In this document: positions 11,068-21,233 of the stretch, piece after piece
Layout: each line of letters begins with the position of its first letter
How positions within the stretch are numbered: position 1 is the first letter of the stretch
Origin: Viridothelium virens
Taxonomy: Eukaryota > Ascomycota > Dothideomycetes > Trypetheliales > Trypetheliaceae
Direction: 5' to 3'
NCBI GenBank assembly: GCA_010094025.1
Contig: ML991779.1
Coordinates: forward strand, 1 to 64,000
DNA: 64,000 nt
The notes under the pieces: model-generated
The model's input: only the letters and a program-made list of their open reading frames with translations
What the model was told of the DNA's origin: nothing
The model's database searches: none
Program-made: the position numbers and the translations under genes

Positions 11068-13300
11068 TACCGACATTCTTGGAATTTTCGATCTGTTTCT
11101 CATACCTGGTGAAGACAGATTGAGCTTGATTGCCCAACATTACCATTCGAGTATTCCCTTCACCCTTAACACCGTCATTAGCATCTGTTCAATGTAGGTA
11201 TGACAGGTACCCAGTATGACTGGCAAACCGAATCCTGTTGAAGCCGATGAGCAGATCGAAAGCAGTACTTGTTCGCGAGACAAGTAGTTTGCAAAATCAT
11301 TGAAAAGAACGTGAAATAAGCAAGAATGCCTAGATACACGTATTCACGCTTGACTGCCTCCCCATGTTGTATGAGTGAGGATGAGGCTGATGCAAGATTG
11401 CGTAGCTTCGTTCTGAACCTTTTTCGTACTTGGTTGAGGCAATTATCGTGCCATATATAGCCGGTAGGGCTCTATCCCATCCCTTGAGCGCGCTTACACA
11501 AGACGCAGCGACCCCTTACCTCTTTTTGTCTTTGTAACTTGCTTGCTTCCTGCCTTGCCGTCCTCCGCAGGCTAACACACTTTGCGTCAGGACTCCGATG
11601 GCACTCTTCTTCTCTTCGATGCCAGGTAGGCGTCTTCAAGGAGTGAGTTTGGGGTGCCGAAGATAGGTGGATCCTAGTAGGTAGCATAGTAGCAATTTCT
11701 CCAATTAGAGATTGTGCCTCTTACACTATTCCACAAGACAGCGAATCACTGTGTTAGCGAGATCGTTTTCACTATTGCTTGCCTCTTGAGAACGTACCAT
11801 GTGCCATATGCTAAAATTCTTCTCCTCCTCAGTGTGTGCTAGGCTTCCGAGAGCTCCGTTTGGCCCATTGAGCAATTCTTCGGCGTTAGATGCACTTCGG
11901 TAAAACATTTGAAGCGTTGTCGGCGAGGACCATTTTCAGGATAGCAATTGAAACACAGCGAAAGTGCGCACCGGAATGGCACTCACAACAACAGTTCTTA
12001 GCTTCAGCCCGTATTACACAGTTATTTATTCGTAGCCAAGCTCACCAAGCGACTCCGCATCATCTTACCTAGGCTTATAAATTAACGTTCTCAATTAGCT
12101 GACGCGAAACTTGGCCTCACGGGAGTTTGGCAACTTGGCTCACTGCTGAAACACATGCTGATAGCTTCTTGTTCATTGGCAACAGACGACTCACCTGCTG
12201 ATTCTGCCTGATCTATTCAAGGCGGAGTGGCTGTTTCCTAGGGGATTTCTGAAGACGAGAAGGCTTCAGGGATCCACATGATCAACAAATGGGTTCGCTG
12301 GCTCACAAAGATGTGAGATAGATGCGACAAAGCCAATAGATCATGACCAAAAGTTTGCGGAGGTCATCAGGACCGATTGAGCGCTCGGGGATGTCTTGTA
12401 AATTGACTCTAAAAATTGGCGGCTTTCAGCTTCTCTTCATATGATGGTAACAGCGCAGCGAACGCGACATCATTGATCAAGTAAGAGAACTACCGCAATA
12501 CGTTGTACCATCGTAGCCTCATTCTGAGATCACGCAGTCAGAGTCAAAAATTGTCCATGACGCCAATGTGCAGAAGCAGCTTTCTTCGGTCAAATCCCTC
12601 GGTCAACAATATCATCATCGCAATAAAGGAGCAAAGCGACTTGGCGCAATCGGCCTCACAGCAGAAAGTTTCCTCAAATCCATCGTGTTCTCCAGGACCT
12701 AATATAACGAGGTTAACGGATCTTGAACGAGATCATGGAGAGTGACTGACTGTCCAGCAAGAAGGAGCAAGCGGGTTTCGTCACACCATTTAGCATTGAA
12801 GAATGTTTCGGAGATAGCTATTGGGAACTGTTGACTTGATAAAAATAAGAAGGCGATGCAACTTCTCTTCTTATCTCTGCATCCTCAACTCGGAATGAAC
12901 GGGGCATGAGACAGTCTGCCGGACAGCCGTCGTTCATAACTTATAAAGAGCGCATAGCCTGATAGGCATTTATCTTGCAAGGCCACAGATTGGACCAGTC
13001 AATAGCTCTTGGGGACGCTGTAGGATGTCTCAGACATATGGCGTGATCTGGACGCTCTCCATTTGGCACTTCTGTCATGAGAGGTAGGAAACCTGCACAA
13101 CATTCTCGTGTCAGCTCTCTCGACGACGCGGAGGTCGAAGAGAGTACTGTTAAGGGTGGTAGAGTGCGCTGTGTGCATATAAATTTGCCAGTTCTGCTAT
13201 TATTCTGCACATTGCTCAGTCAACGGTTGGAGCCGGTTCTCATGCTCTTGTGCAGTGAGAAGTGGTAAGTATCATGATGAGCACAAGTACGCAATCTGCT
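11068..13300. other. Gene-empty stretch
   Basis: For 2.2 kb neither strand has a frame with family motifs or a consistent splice model. The longest open frames are about 90 codons. No tandem repeat, terminal inverted repeat or transposase remnant was seen. The stretch seems to be non-coding or decayed beyond recognition. Confidence 0.45.
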
Positions 13301-13329
13301 ACTGGAATAGTTTGAGAAGCCCGAAAACT

Positions 13330-14435
13330 CACAAACCTACCAGACATCCTTCTTCAAAGGCTGAATCCCAGGGAAACTGAGTCGTAACAGCGGCCGTGTA
13401 GCTGGCCGCCCAGCTCCTTGGGCAGAATGAGAGCCTTAGACTGGATGTAACTTGAAGAAGGTGGTGATATGTACGCAAGCTTAACTGTGTCCTTGCTCGC
13501 AAAGCGGAGCTCTCGTGTCTCCGCCATTTGTTGCAGCTGGAGATGATTGTCGTAGGGCTCAATTGGAACCATAATGAGCTTTAGATGTTGCAGTGTGACC
13601 TGTTTCATAGCCAGTGGTCTCTGTATCAAGAAAGCTAGTGAGGCAAACACGCGCGTCAATGGCTTTTCCCACAATACGATATGATCAGGGCCAACAGCGC
13701 TGCAATCGCGCACGTCGGATGAAGGAATCCATTCTCCACTGTCATGCATGATCCAGAAGAAGGATTCAGAGTATCGCGGGGACATAATTCCCGATCCTGC
13801 CAGTTTCGCTTGCCCAAAATCTTGGTGCCGATGCCGTAAACGGAAAACGTACCTGTGTATCCCGTATCAGCGATCATAGTCGCGGACCGGAACGACTTCA
13901 CTAAGCGTTTCGCGTCGCGACTGAGAGTCCGCCCGGTCCTATTTCCTGCAAAAAGAAGATTCCAAAGAATGCTGTGACGCGCTGCTACCGTGCACTGCCA
14001 GGGTCAACGACACGTGTCGCGTGCAGTATATCGGCCCCAGGCAATGGTTGTGGTCGCGTGATAGATGCTCTTGTGGTGCATTCTGCCTTCAAATGCAGCA
14101 AGGATAATGAAGTGAAGGAGGGACAACGCAGTGGTGGGGAACTCTGAAGCCATGGGGAAATAAGCGATAAAATGACCATTCGATGTATCGTCAAGCTCCC
14201 GAGGTCCGTCGGTGCGCTCTCTCAAGCGCTTAGTCTTTACGAGCTTCTACAGCCAGATCGCTGTCTGCATGCTGATTAGGATAGTCCAGGAACCTGGGTG
14301 CACGAGGTCACCATCGGCGAAGTAGTGGTGTTGCAGGACTTGGGTGAAGCTCTCGAGACCGACGCCGCGTGCGAAGGAGGTGGGGCGCGTGTGCTCCCGG
14401 CATCCGCGTCGCCAAGCTTTGGAGGATGACAACCC
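13330..14435 (-). pseudogene. Decayed gene for a membrane-protein-like product of unknown family
   Basis: Reading leftward, several protein-like segments follow one another. The first runs from about 14430 with SFARGVGLESF and VHPGSWTILISMQTAIWL, then an in-frame TAG (14247-14249), then VKTKRLRERTDGPRELDD with HFIAYFPMASEFPTTALSL and a hydrophobic stretch to about 14015. The second (about 13950-13660) contains RTLSRDAKRLVKSF, DTGYTGTFSVYGIGTKILG and the hydrophobic NGFLHPTCAIAALLALI. Further open sequence reaches about 13330. Possible introns exist between them, but the stop inside the first segment and the frame changes after about 13655 point to a broken gene. The alternating polar and hydrophobic segments suggest an integral membrane protein. 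I do not recognise the family. It could also be a live gene with introns that I failed to place. Confidence 0.35.
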
Positions 14436-16213
14436 GGAGAAACGCCATCCTAGGCCACATATGGCTGGGAGAAGGGGAGGACAGAGTGTGACACCTTACC
14501 AACTTTATCTCGACGTCCGAAGAAAAGACATCGGCGCGTGCATATCAGCGAAGGTAGAGTGTGCTTGGTTTCCCCACTAAGTATAACCCCTGCTTTTGTC
14601 TGATGTTTGGTCACGATGCAACCTTAAGTCAAGCCTTATCGGATGATTGTCAAACCTCTGCCACGTCCGAGCTGACATTGTTTTGGAATAGGCAGGCCGG
14701 AGCTACTCTTACCTGCCTAGTGAGGGCGAGCAGCTTACACGTAGACATCCAATTGCCATTCGGGGTCAGACATAATCTTGCAATGGCCTCAAAATGGACA
14801 AGTACTCTTCTACTGTGTTGCACGGGCGACAGAAGGATCTCGTAAGAGCACAAAATGTCTGCCTGTGTGTAATAGCCTAGCGGGCTCTGTGCGCCGACGG
14901 CTGCTGGGATAAGAAGGTAGGATCGATGAATGGATACGTCCCGGGCCGCACCGCTGTTGTGATTGCAACGGCAACTTGGCCTAAGTATCCTGGATAAGCC
15001 AATCATCTTAGGCAGGCTTAGGACTGATCGATTGTCTGGAAGGTCATCTTCTATGAAGGTACTTCATATGATTGGTCAACTGGAACTTAAGGTGTCCCTG
15101 AAGGTCAGAAGCTCTTATCTAGACCTCTAGATATTCGACAAGATTCTATCTATACCCCTCGATCCACGGCCCTGGGTTAACCAAAACGGTGGCTTTGAGA
15201 TGACTGGGCGAGGAGAGGTGGATATTTCCTTCACGCAGGCAAATTGAGGCGCTCCTCCAACGGAGATAGGGAACCGCTCCGTTTATGCCTATCCAAAGAT
15301 GTTCACCCCAGACAGCCTTGTACCTCGGCAGAGAAGCTCCAGTGCGCAGAGCAGTCGCGTGAAGGTTCAGACGCCGAAGAGCAGTCTGCGAGGCCAATCA
15401 GGACATGAGTTTACGCTTCGCAAACAAACAAGAGCATTCAGTCATTCTACCCTCCCATACGGCACGCACACCGGCTACGCTTATTCCTCAGGTGGGATCC
15501 CTTCGGGTATACGGAACACATTTCGTACGAGCCGTAGACAATGAGCTCAAAGACCTTTGGATTGTTCTATGAACAACTGGCGCCTGCAGGAAGTGCCCAG
15601 GATGTGCCTCAGAGATAGCAACCCTGGTGCGTGGTCTTTTCCGTAGGCCGGCAAAGATAGCTCTTACGCGTCGTGCAATGCACCGGAGCTCAATGTACGC
15701 GCCTAATGCCGGTATATCGCTTCGCGCGTTCCCGTGAACAGTCTCGGTCGCGGTTGGTCATCTCATCTCTGGCCAACGAGGGTACTACACCGGCCGAAGA
15801 GATAGCTGCCGCGGGTGATTTGACGCATCTGATAGCACTCTCCCACCCCAGCACGGGTCGTCAAAGTCGCCAAAAGCCCCTGCGTAGTAGTCGAGTTGCT
15901 TTGGTATCATCGGACAAAACTAAGGCAAGGTTGCGTGGTTTCGCTGAAACATGGCATCTGAGCGATTGGTGTATGCCTCATGGTTTGACAACATGAAGAT
16001 GGAACGGTGGATGTAGAATTGCTGTAACGTATCATTTCTCAAGTTCAGGTGCAGTGCCCATGTGGGAAAAACCAGCCAAAGAAGTATAAAAGAGAAGGAA
16101 AATCCGACCAAGTCCTATTAAATCGCAGTTGACAGCACTGGATCAGTTGCGATCTCGAAACGATTGAGGATCTGACATCTTTCGCCATCCAATCCCCACA
16201 TCGCATCGCAAGA
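14436..16213. other. Intergenic region left of the chitinase gene
   Basis: There is no supported gene. Open frames of 80-118 codons at 14650-15006 (minus), 15146-15397 (minus) and 15673-15996 (plus) have no recognised motifs. The right end carries the chitinase promoter, including the TATAAA box listed separately. Confidence 0.45.
16085..16090 (+). promoter_or_regulatory. TATA box of the chitinase gene
   Basis: A clean TATAAA lies about 124 bp before the chitinase ATG, followed by an A/G-rich leader. Its position and orientation fit a core promoter. Confidence 0.5.
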
Positions 16214-17413
16214 ATGCCATCAAGAATGCCACAAGTCATCAGTCCTTGGTCCCTGGCGATCACAGCCCTTGCTTTCAAGGTAGCGCATGCAGCACTAGAC
16301 CTAAGCTCGGGTTCGAATGTCGCCGTATACTGGGGTCAAAATTCGTATGGCCAAGGCACTGGGAATCTTGCGCAGCAGACATTGGCAACCTACTGTGCAA
16401 GTCAGTCTTCCTCACGAAAGAGATTTAAAAGGCAGATATGATACTGATTATAAGATGCGTCAGACACTGATATCGATGTTATCCCTATGGCATTCCTCGA
16501 CGTTATCAACGGACCTGGTGGCGAACCCGAAATCAATTTTGCCAACCAAGGCAACGATTGCTCAACTTTCTCTGGTACTGCTCTCCTTGATTGTCCGCAG
16601 ATTGGGTAAGTGACGCCTCAATTGCATTTCTGGGTTTCGGTCGACTGATCGCGTCAAAGTAACGACATCGTAACATGCCAGAAGACGTATGGCAAAACCA
16701 TCCTCTTGTCTATTGGAGGAGCGACGTATAGTGAGGGAGGATTTTCGTCTACCAGTGCTGCGGTGGCCGGTGCTAATTCCATATGGGCATCCTTTGGTCC
16801 GGTTCGCTCGGGTTCCACTGCTCCTCGGCCTTTTGGTAACGCCGTCGTCGATGGCTTCGATTTTGACTTCGAGTCAACCGTATCCAATATGCCAGCCTTT
16901 GCCAATCAGCTTCGTTCTTTGATGAATGGAGATACATCCAAGAAATATTATCTCACTGCTGCACCCCAATGTCCGTATCCTGACGCTGCTGATAACCCCA
17001 TGCTTTCTGGTGGGGTCTATTTTGATGCCATCTGGGTGCAATTCTATAACAACTATTGTGGTGTTCAATCTTTCACCCCAGGTAGCACCACGCAAAACAA
17101 CTTCAACTTCGACACCTGGAATACATGGGCGACTACGGTCTCGGCTAATCCGAATGTCAAGGTGCTTCTTGGCGTGCCGGCCGGACCGAGTGCTGCTGGT
17201 AGCGGTTATGAGTCTGCGAGCCAGCTCTCTGCTGTGATCAATTATTCCAAGTCTTTCAAAAGCTTTGGAGGCGTGATGATGTGGGATGCGTCCCAGGCGT
17301 ACGCTAATTCGGGCTTCTTAGACGGTGTCCGATCCGACTTGACGAGTGCCCACTCCAACATCACTTTTGCACCAACAAGAACAATGAGAAGAGGCGCAAG
17401 GACCGTTCGGTAG
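16214..17413 (+). CDS. Secreted class III chitinase, glycoside hydrolase family 18
   Basis: Three exons, 16214-16400, 16464-16605 and 16660-17413, give 360 residues. The N-terminus is a signal peptide of about 27-30 residues ending near AHA. The GH18 fold follows: NVAVYWGQNSYGQGTG, then LLSIGGATYSEGGF (the SxGG motif), then DGFDFDFE, where the DxxDxDxE catalytic motif covers residues 174-181 with Glu181 as the proton donor. AAPQCPYPDA and GGVMMWDASQA are also typical of hevamine-like fungal chitinases. The enzyme hydrolyses beta-1,4 links of chitin, retaining the anomeric configuration through the substrate's N-acetyl group. It stops soon after the catalytic domain: there is no Ser/Thr-rich linker, chitin-binding module or GPI signal, so it is probably a freely secreted single-domain enzyme. 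A second ATG four codons in could also serve as the start. Confidence 0.95.
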
Positions 17414-18688
17414 AGGCTTTCCTTTTGCACCCCGCAAGCCGAGGTCTTATCAGTTGTTTCAAGTCCGTTTCTGTTCGGGCTGAAGGTGGCGTTCAGATTT
17501 ACCATTTACTATTCATTGTTCATATTAGTTCCATTCTCGTCATCAGATTAGGCCAAGCGCAAAATTCTATGGAATTTCAGGTTGCCATATCCCATATTCG
17601 TTCGCTGCATAGCAGAGGAACCAACCGGCAAATTACAGACACAAGAAGCTCTGAACGAATGCGATATTATCTCGTTCGAAATTGGTGCGCTAGATTTGTG
17701 ATGAATGATGTTGTTGTTTTTTTTCTTCGTCTTCTCCGCGAAGTAGCAACCAATAGAGATAGGCAGCTCGAGCTCGCCCATGGACTTGCGGCTGAACCTT
17801 GATATTTGTTGAACTACGGAGTACGACCAAGGAGAACGAAAAAAGGCTGACGTAAAAATGACCACGTGATATAGACCAATCAGGGTTGTGGGGTAAAATG
17901 CCCCAATAATGTTAGGCCAAATTCCGGTACTCTACTGGCATAAACGGGAACGAGCAAGAAGAGACCAGAATAATGAAATCGATCTGCTCCAAACACCATG
18001 AATCAACATCAGCCCATAAGCAGGATCGACTTCCCCACTCATCGCTAGGAAATGAGGATGAGTGGGTGACTCATAGTTTGAGAGTTGACTCAGAGGGTTC
18101 ACCCTTGGCGTGCTCTGCAGCAACACACGAACGGGAGAGCTGGAGCATCCTCTTCCGTTACAGCACCACCTTGTTACTGACCTGGTCTCTCTAGAAGATC
18201 ATGTATCCGATAGAGCCAATAGCCAATACGGAGTACAGTGAATCGACACCGTCATCCGTGACTAAGTAGGCCTCGGTCCCGGAAACGGCCTCTCCCGAAT
18301 GAGATTGCTCGCTTATGCTTGCTTTCGGAAGGTGGAGGAGCTAGAGCTATCGAGTACGCTGATTGGTGTATTGTTTATCGATCCTGGTGCTTTGGACGAC
18401 GCTGTTGCAGGATCCAAAGGTGCAAAGCCAAATTATCGTATTCCCGCCAAGATTCTGCTAAGTCTCCATATTTCGTCCAAGGGGATTTTTCTCGAATCGT
18501 TTCGCTTTTTGCAACATTAATCTCTGGCACCGATTTTACATCCGTTGATCTTTCTAATACCTCTTCATTGCGTCTCATTGTGTTTGTGTTTCCATCGCTC
18601 TCGATTTGGGTACTACCTAAGCTCTTGTCGTCCGAATCATTCAAGCATTTCAACGTCCCTACCTTCCAGAAATAGTCAACGCCAAAAC
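17414..18688. other. Intergenic region between chitinase and DHA2 exporter
   Basis: No gene is supported. Two copies of the dispersed word TACGGAGTA lie at 17815-17823 and 18227-18235. A CCAAT word occurs near 17876. The last few hundred bases are probably the promoter and leader of the exporter at 18689. Confidence 0.5.
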
Positions 18689-20735
18689 ATGGGGGAATCG
18701 GAGCAATTACACTTCGACGACAAGACCAGCATGCCGTTCTCCGATCTGACCAGCCACGATAACAGCACTGTTCCATTAGAGATGGAGAAGCCAGAAGGGG
18801 CAAGAGAGACCCAAGCCGAAACATCGTCAAGGCCATCGTCAAGGCCATCGTCAAGGCCATCGTCAAGACCATCGTCAAAACCATCACCAAGACCATCATG
18901 CACGCACGACGAAAAACAAGCAGAAAGAGTTGCGGTTGAAGATGCTTCAGCAGTAAACGCAGATGCTGCGCAGTATGAGCACGAGTATCCTAAAGCAATG
19001 AAACTTGCACTTATCACTCTTGCTCTGATGCTTTCTGTGAGAAGTCTTCTCCATCCAATAGAAGACACTAGCTAATCCACGTTTCCAGGTGTTTTGCATG
19101 GCTTTAGGTATTTTCAGTGATGAATGTATCGTACTGAAGAGAAAGCTAAATGGCGGCAGACAATACTATCATTGCTGTAGCCATTCCTAAGATCACGGAT
19201 CACTTCAATGCTTTAGACGATGTTGGATGGTACGGAAGCGCCTACTTGCTGACTACCTGCGCTTTCCAGCTCCTGTATGGCAAATTTTATGCGTTCTTCC
19301 CTATCAAAATCGTGAGTTCCATCGCTGCCTAACCTCTCCAAGTTAATAAATCTCAGGTTTATCTTACGGCCATCTTCATCTTTGAGCTTGGGTCACTAGT
19401 CTGCGGAGTCGCCCCTAGCTCTACTGCCCTGATTATAGGCCGAGCCATTGCTGGTCTCGGAGCAGCGGGCGTCTTCACAGGCGCCATCTTAATCGTCTCT
19501 TTCACTGTGCCATTACATCAACGACCTACCTATACCGGTCTTGTTGGGGCCATGTACGGTCTCGCGTCCGTAGCCGGGCCCCTGCTGGGTGGTGCTTTCA
19601 CGGATAACTTGACTTGGCGTTGGTGCTTCTATATTAATCTTCCATTTGGTGCGGTCACTGTTGCATTCATCATCATATTTTTCACCGATCCCAAACGACC
19701 GTATATTGCCAGTAAAGGCTGGAAAGAGCGGATCAAGGAATTCGACATATACGGAACTACTGTTTTTCTTCCCGCTATTGTATGCCTACTTCTCGCTCTA
19801 CAATGGGGTGGTTCTAAATATCCATGGTCTGACGGTCATATCATCGCCCTCTTCGTTCTCTTTGGGGTTCTTATCATCGCATTTGTTGCCATTCAGATCT
19901 GGCGTCAAGAGTACGCCACCGTCCCTCCGCGGATCATTACTCAACGAACTGTCGGAGCGTGTGCCTGGTACGGTGCATGCCTGGCGGGTTCCTTCTTTGT
20001 CATACTTTACTACCTTCCGATTTGGTTCCAAGCCATCAAGTCCGTATCAGCAGAAAAATCGGGTATCATGAATCTACCGATGATTCTGGGCGTGGTTCTT
20101 CTTTCCGTCGTTGCTGGTGCTCTGGTTACAACACTTGGATACTACGCTCCCTTCATCATTACATCTAGTATTTTGATGTCGGTAGGAGCTGGACTGCTAA
20201 GTACGTTCAAAACAGACACCGGTCACTCCATGTGGATTGGGTATCAGATTGTGTTTGGTTTCGGTGCCGGCATGGGCATGCAGCAGCCGTTGATTGCAGT
20301 GCAAACAGTATTATCTAAAAAAGACCATCCGGTTGGCACTGCTATCCAGATGTTTGCTCAGACCCTTGGGGGAGCTCTTTTTATCTCAAGTAAGTCTACG
20401 CTATCCTTAGTAGTCTTCTATCAGGATTTGAGCGGCGTGCTGATTATTCACCTTCTCTAGCCGCTCAAAACGTCTTTACTAACCGCCTCATATCTGCCCT
20501 CACCGCCAGTGTTCCCGACCTCAACCCAGGTATTGTTCTCAGCACCGGTGCCACATCTCTGAAAGATCACGTACCGCCACGCTTTCTCGCCGGTGTCCTG
20601 GTCGCGTACAATGCTGCCGTGACAGACACGTTCTATGTCAGTGTGGCCACGGCAGCTCTCAGCCTGCTTGGCGCTGTGTTTGTTCAGTGGAGAAGCGTAA
20701 AGGGAAAGAACATCGAGATGGGCGGCGGAGCGTGA
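18689..20735 (+). CDS. MFS multidrug/toxin exporter, DHA2 (14-helix) type
   Basis: Five exons, 18689-19036, 19089-19107, 19160-19311, 19357-20389 and 20461-20735, give 608 residues. The 19-base second exon restores the diagnostic first-helix end [17 protein letters not shown]. Further marks are [33 protein letters not shown], the antiporter motif in [20 protein letters not shown], and FYINLPFG. The length and about 14 hydrophobic segments match DHA2 drug:H+ antiporters such as fungal toxin and azole exporters. The N-terminal cytosolic tail of about 100 residues is hydrophilic and contains a 12-base tandem repeat that writes SRPS-like units. Proton-driven export across the plasma membrane is known for the family; the compound is unknown. 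No biosynthetic cluster genes are adjacent, so a general detoxification role is as likely as self-resistance. Confidence 0.92.
18829..18897 (+). repeat. 12-bp coding minisatellite (SRPS repeats)
   Basis: About six units of a 12-base word based on catcgtcaaggc run head to tail, the first copies nearly exact and the last diverged (caaaac, caccaagac). In the exporter frame they encode repeats of Ser-Arg-Pro-Ser, a basic, disordered patch in the cytosolic N-terminal tail. Unit length is a multiple of three, so copy-number change keeps the frame. Confidence 0.85.
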
Positions 20736-21233
20736 TAATGTGAGATGGGTTTTTTCAGGAGTTTCTCAATGCTTTTGTAGTATACCCGCATCAGAATCTT
20801 TGCACATCTGGACCTGGCAGGTATGGATTTAGTACGCAACCTCTCTCCCAAAAGAGACAGTAGATGATTATGCGGATAGACAGATTTTGTAATAATATAA
20901 GAGAGCCTTGGAAGGCAAGATTTCATGGCGTGACCAAGTACCACGAACCACATAGCTGTAATCGATGTCCAGGAGAGCAAACATTGCGAGCTTTACTTGC
21001 AAAGGAGTCCCCGAAACAGGGCCCTGTCAAGATGTCTTGCATATAGAGGGATGCAGTGAATTAATGTATGTACATTTGCTGTTTAGGAGTGCTAGTCGGA
21101 CTTACCAACAGTATTCAGACCTGAAGTCGTGCAAGCAAAGTCGAGACCCATAGCCTCGTCCATAAAACGACAGTGGTATAGAACGCCTCTGAATGCAGCT
21201 ACAATCGCGATGCTTCTTTCCAACATAATGTGC
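20736..21233. other. Convergent 3' spacer
   Basis: About 500 bp separate the stops of the DHA2 exporter (plus) and the cation exchanger (minus). No gene or repeat is seen; it should contain both 3' untranslated regions. Confidence 0.5.

Noticed and set aside
18829-18897. Possible CRISPR-like direct repeats
   Set aside because: Units are contiguous 12-mers with no spacers and lie in frame inside a fungal coding exon.
18375-18899. Minus-strand frame with repeated TMAL units
   Set aside because: It is the antisense reading of the 12-bp minisatellite in the DHA2 gene, not a separate membrane protein.
16214-20735. Secondary-metabolite cluster around the chitinase and DHA2 exporter
   Set aside because: No polyketide synthase, NRPS, terpene or tailoring gene set lies nearby; an exporter alone does not define a cluster.
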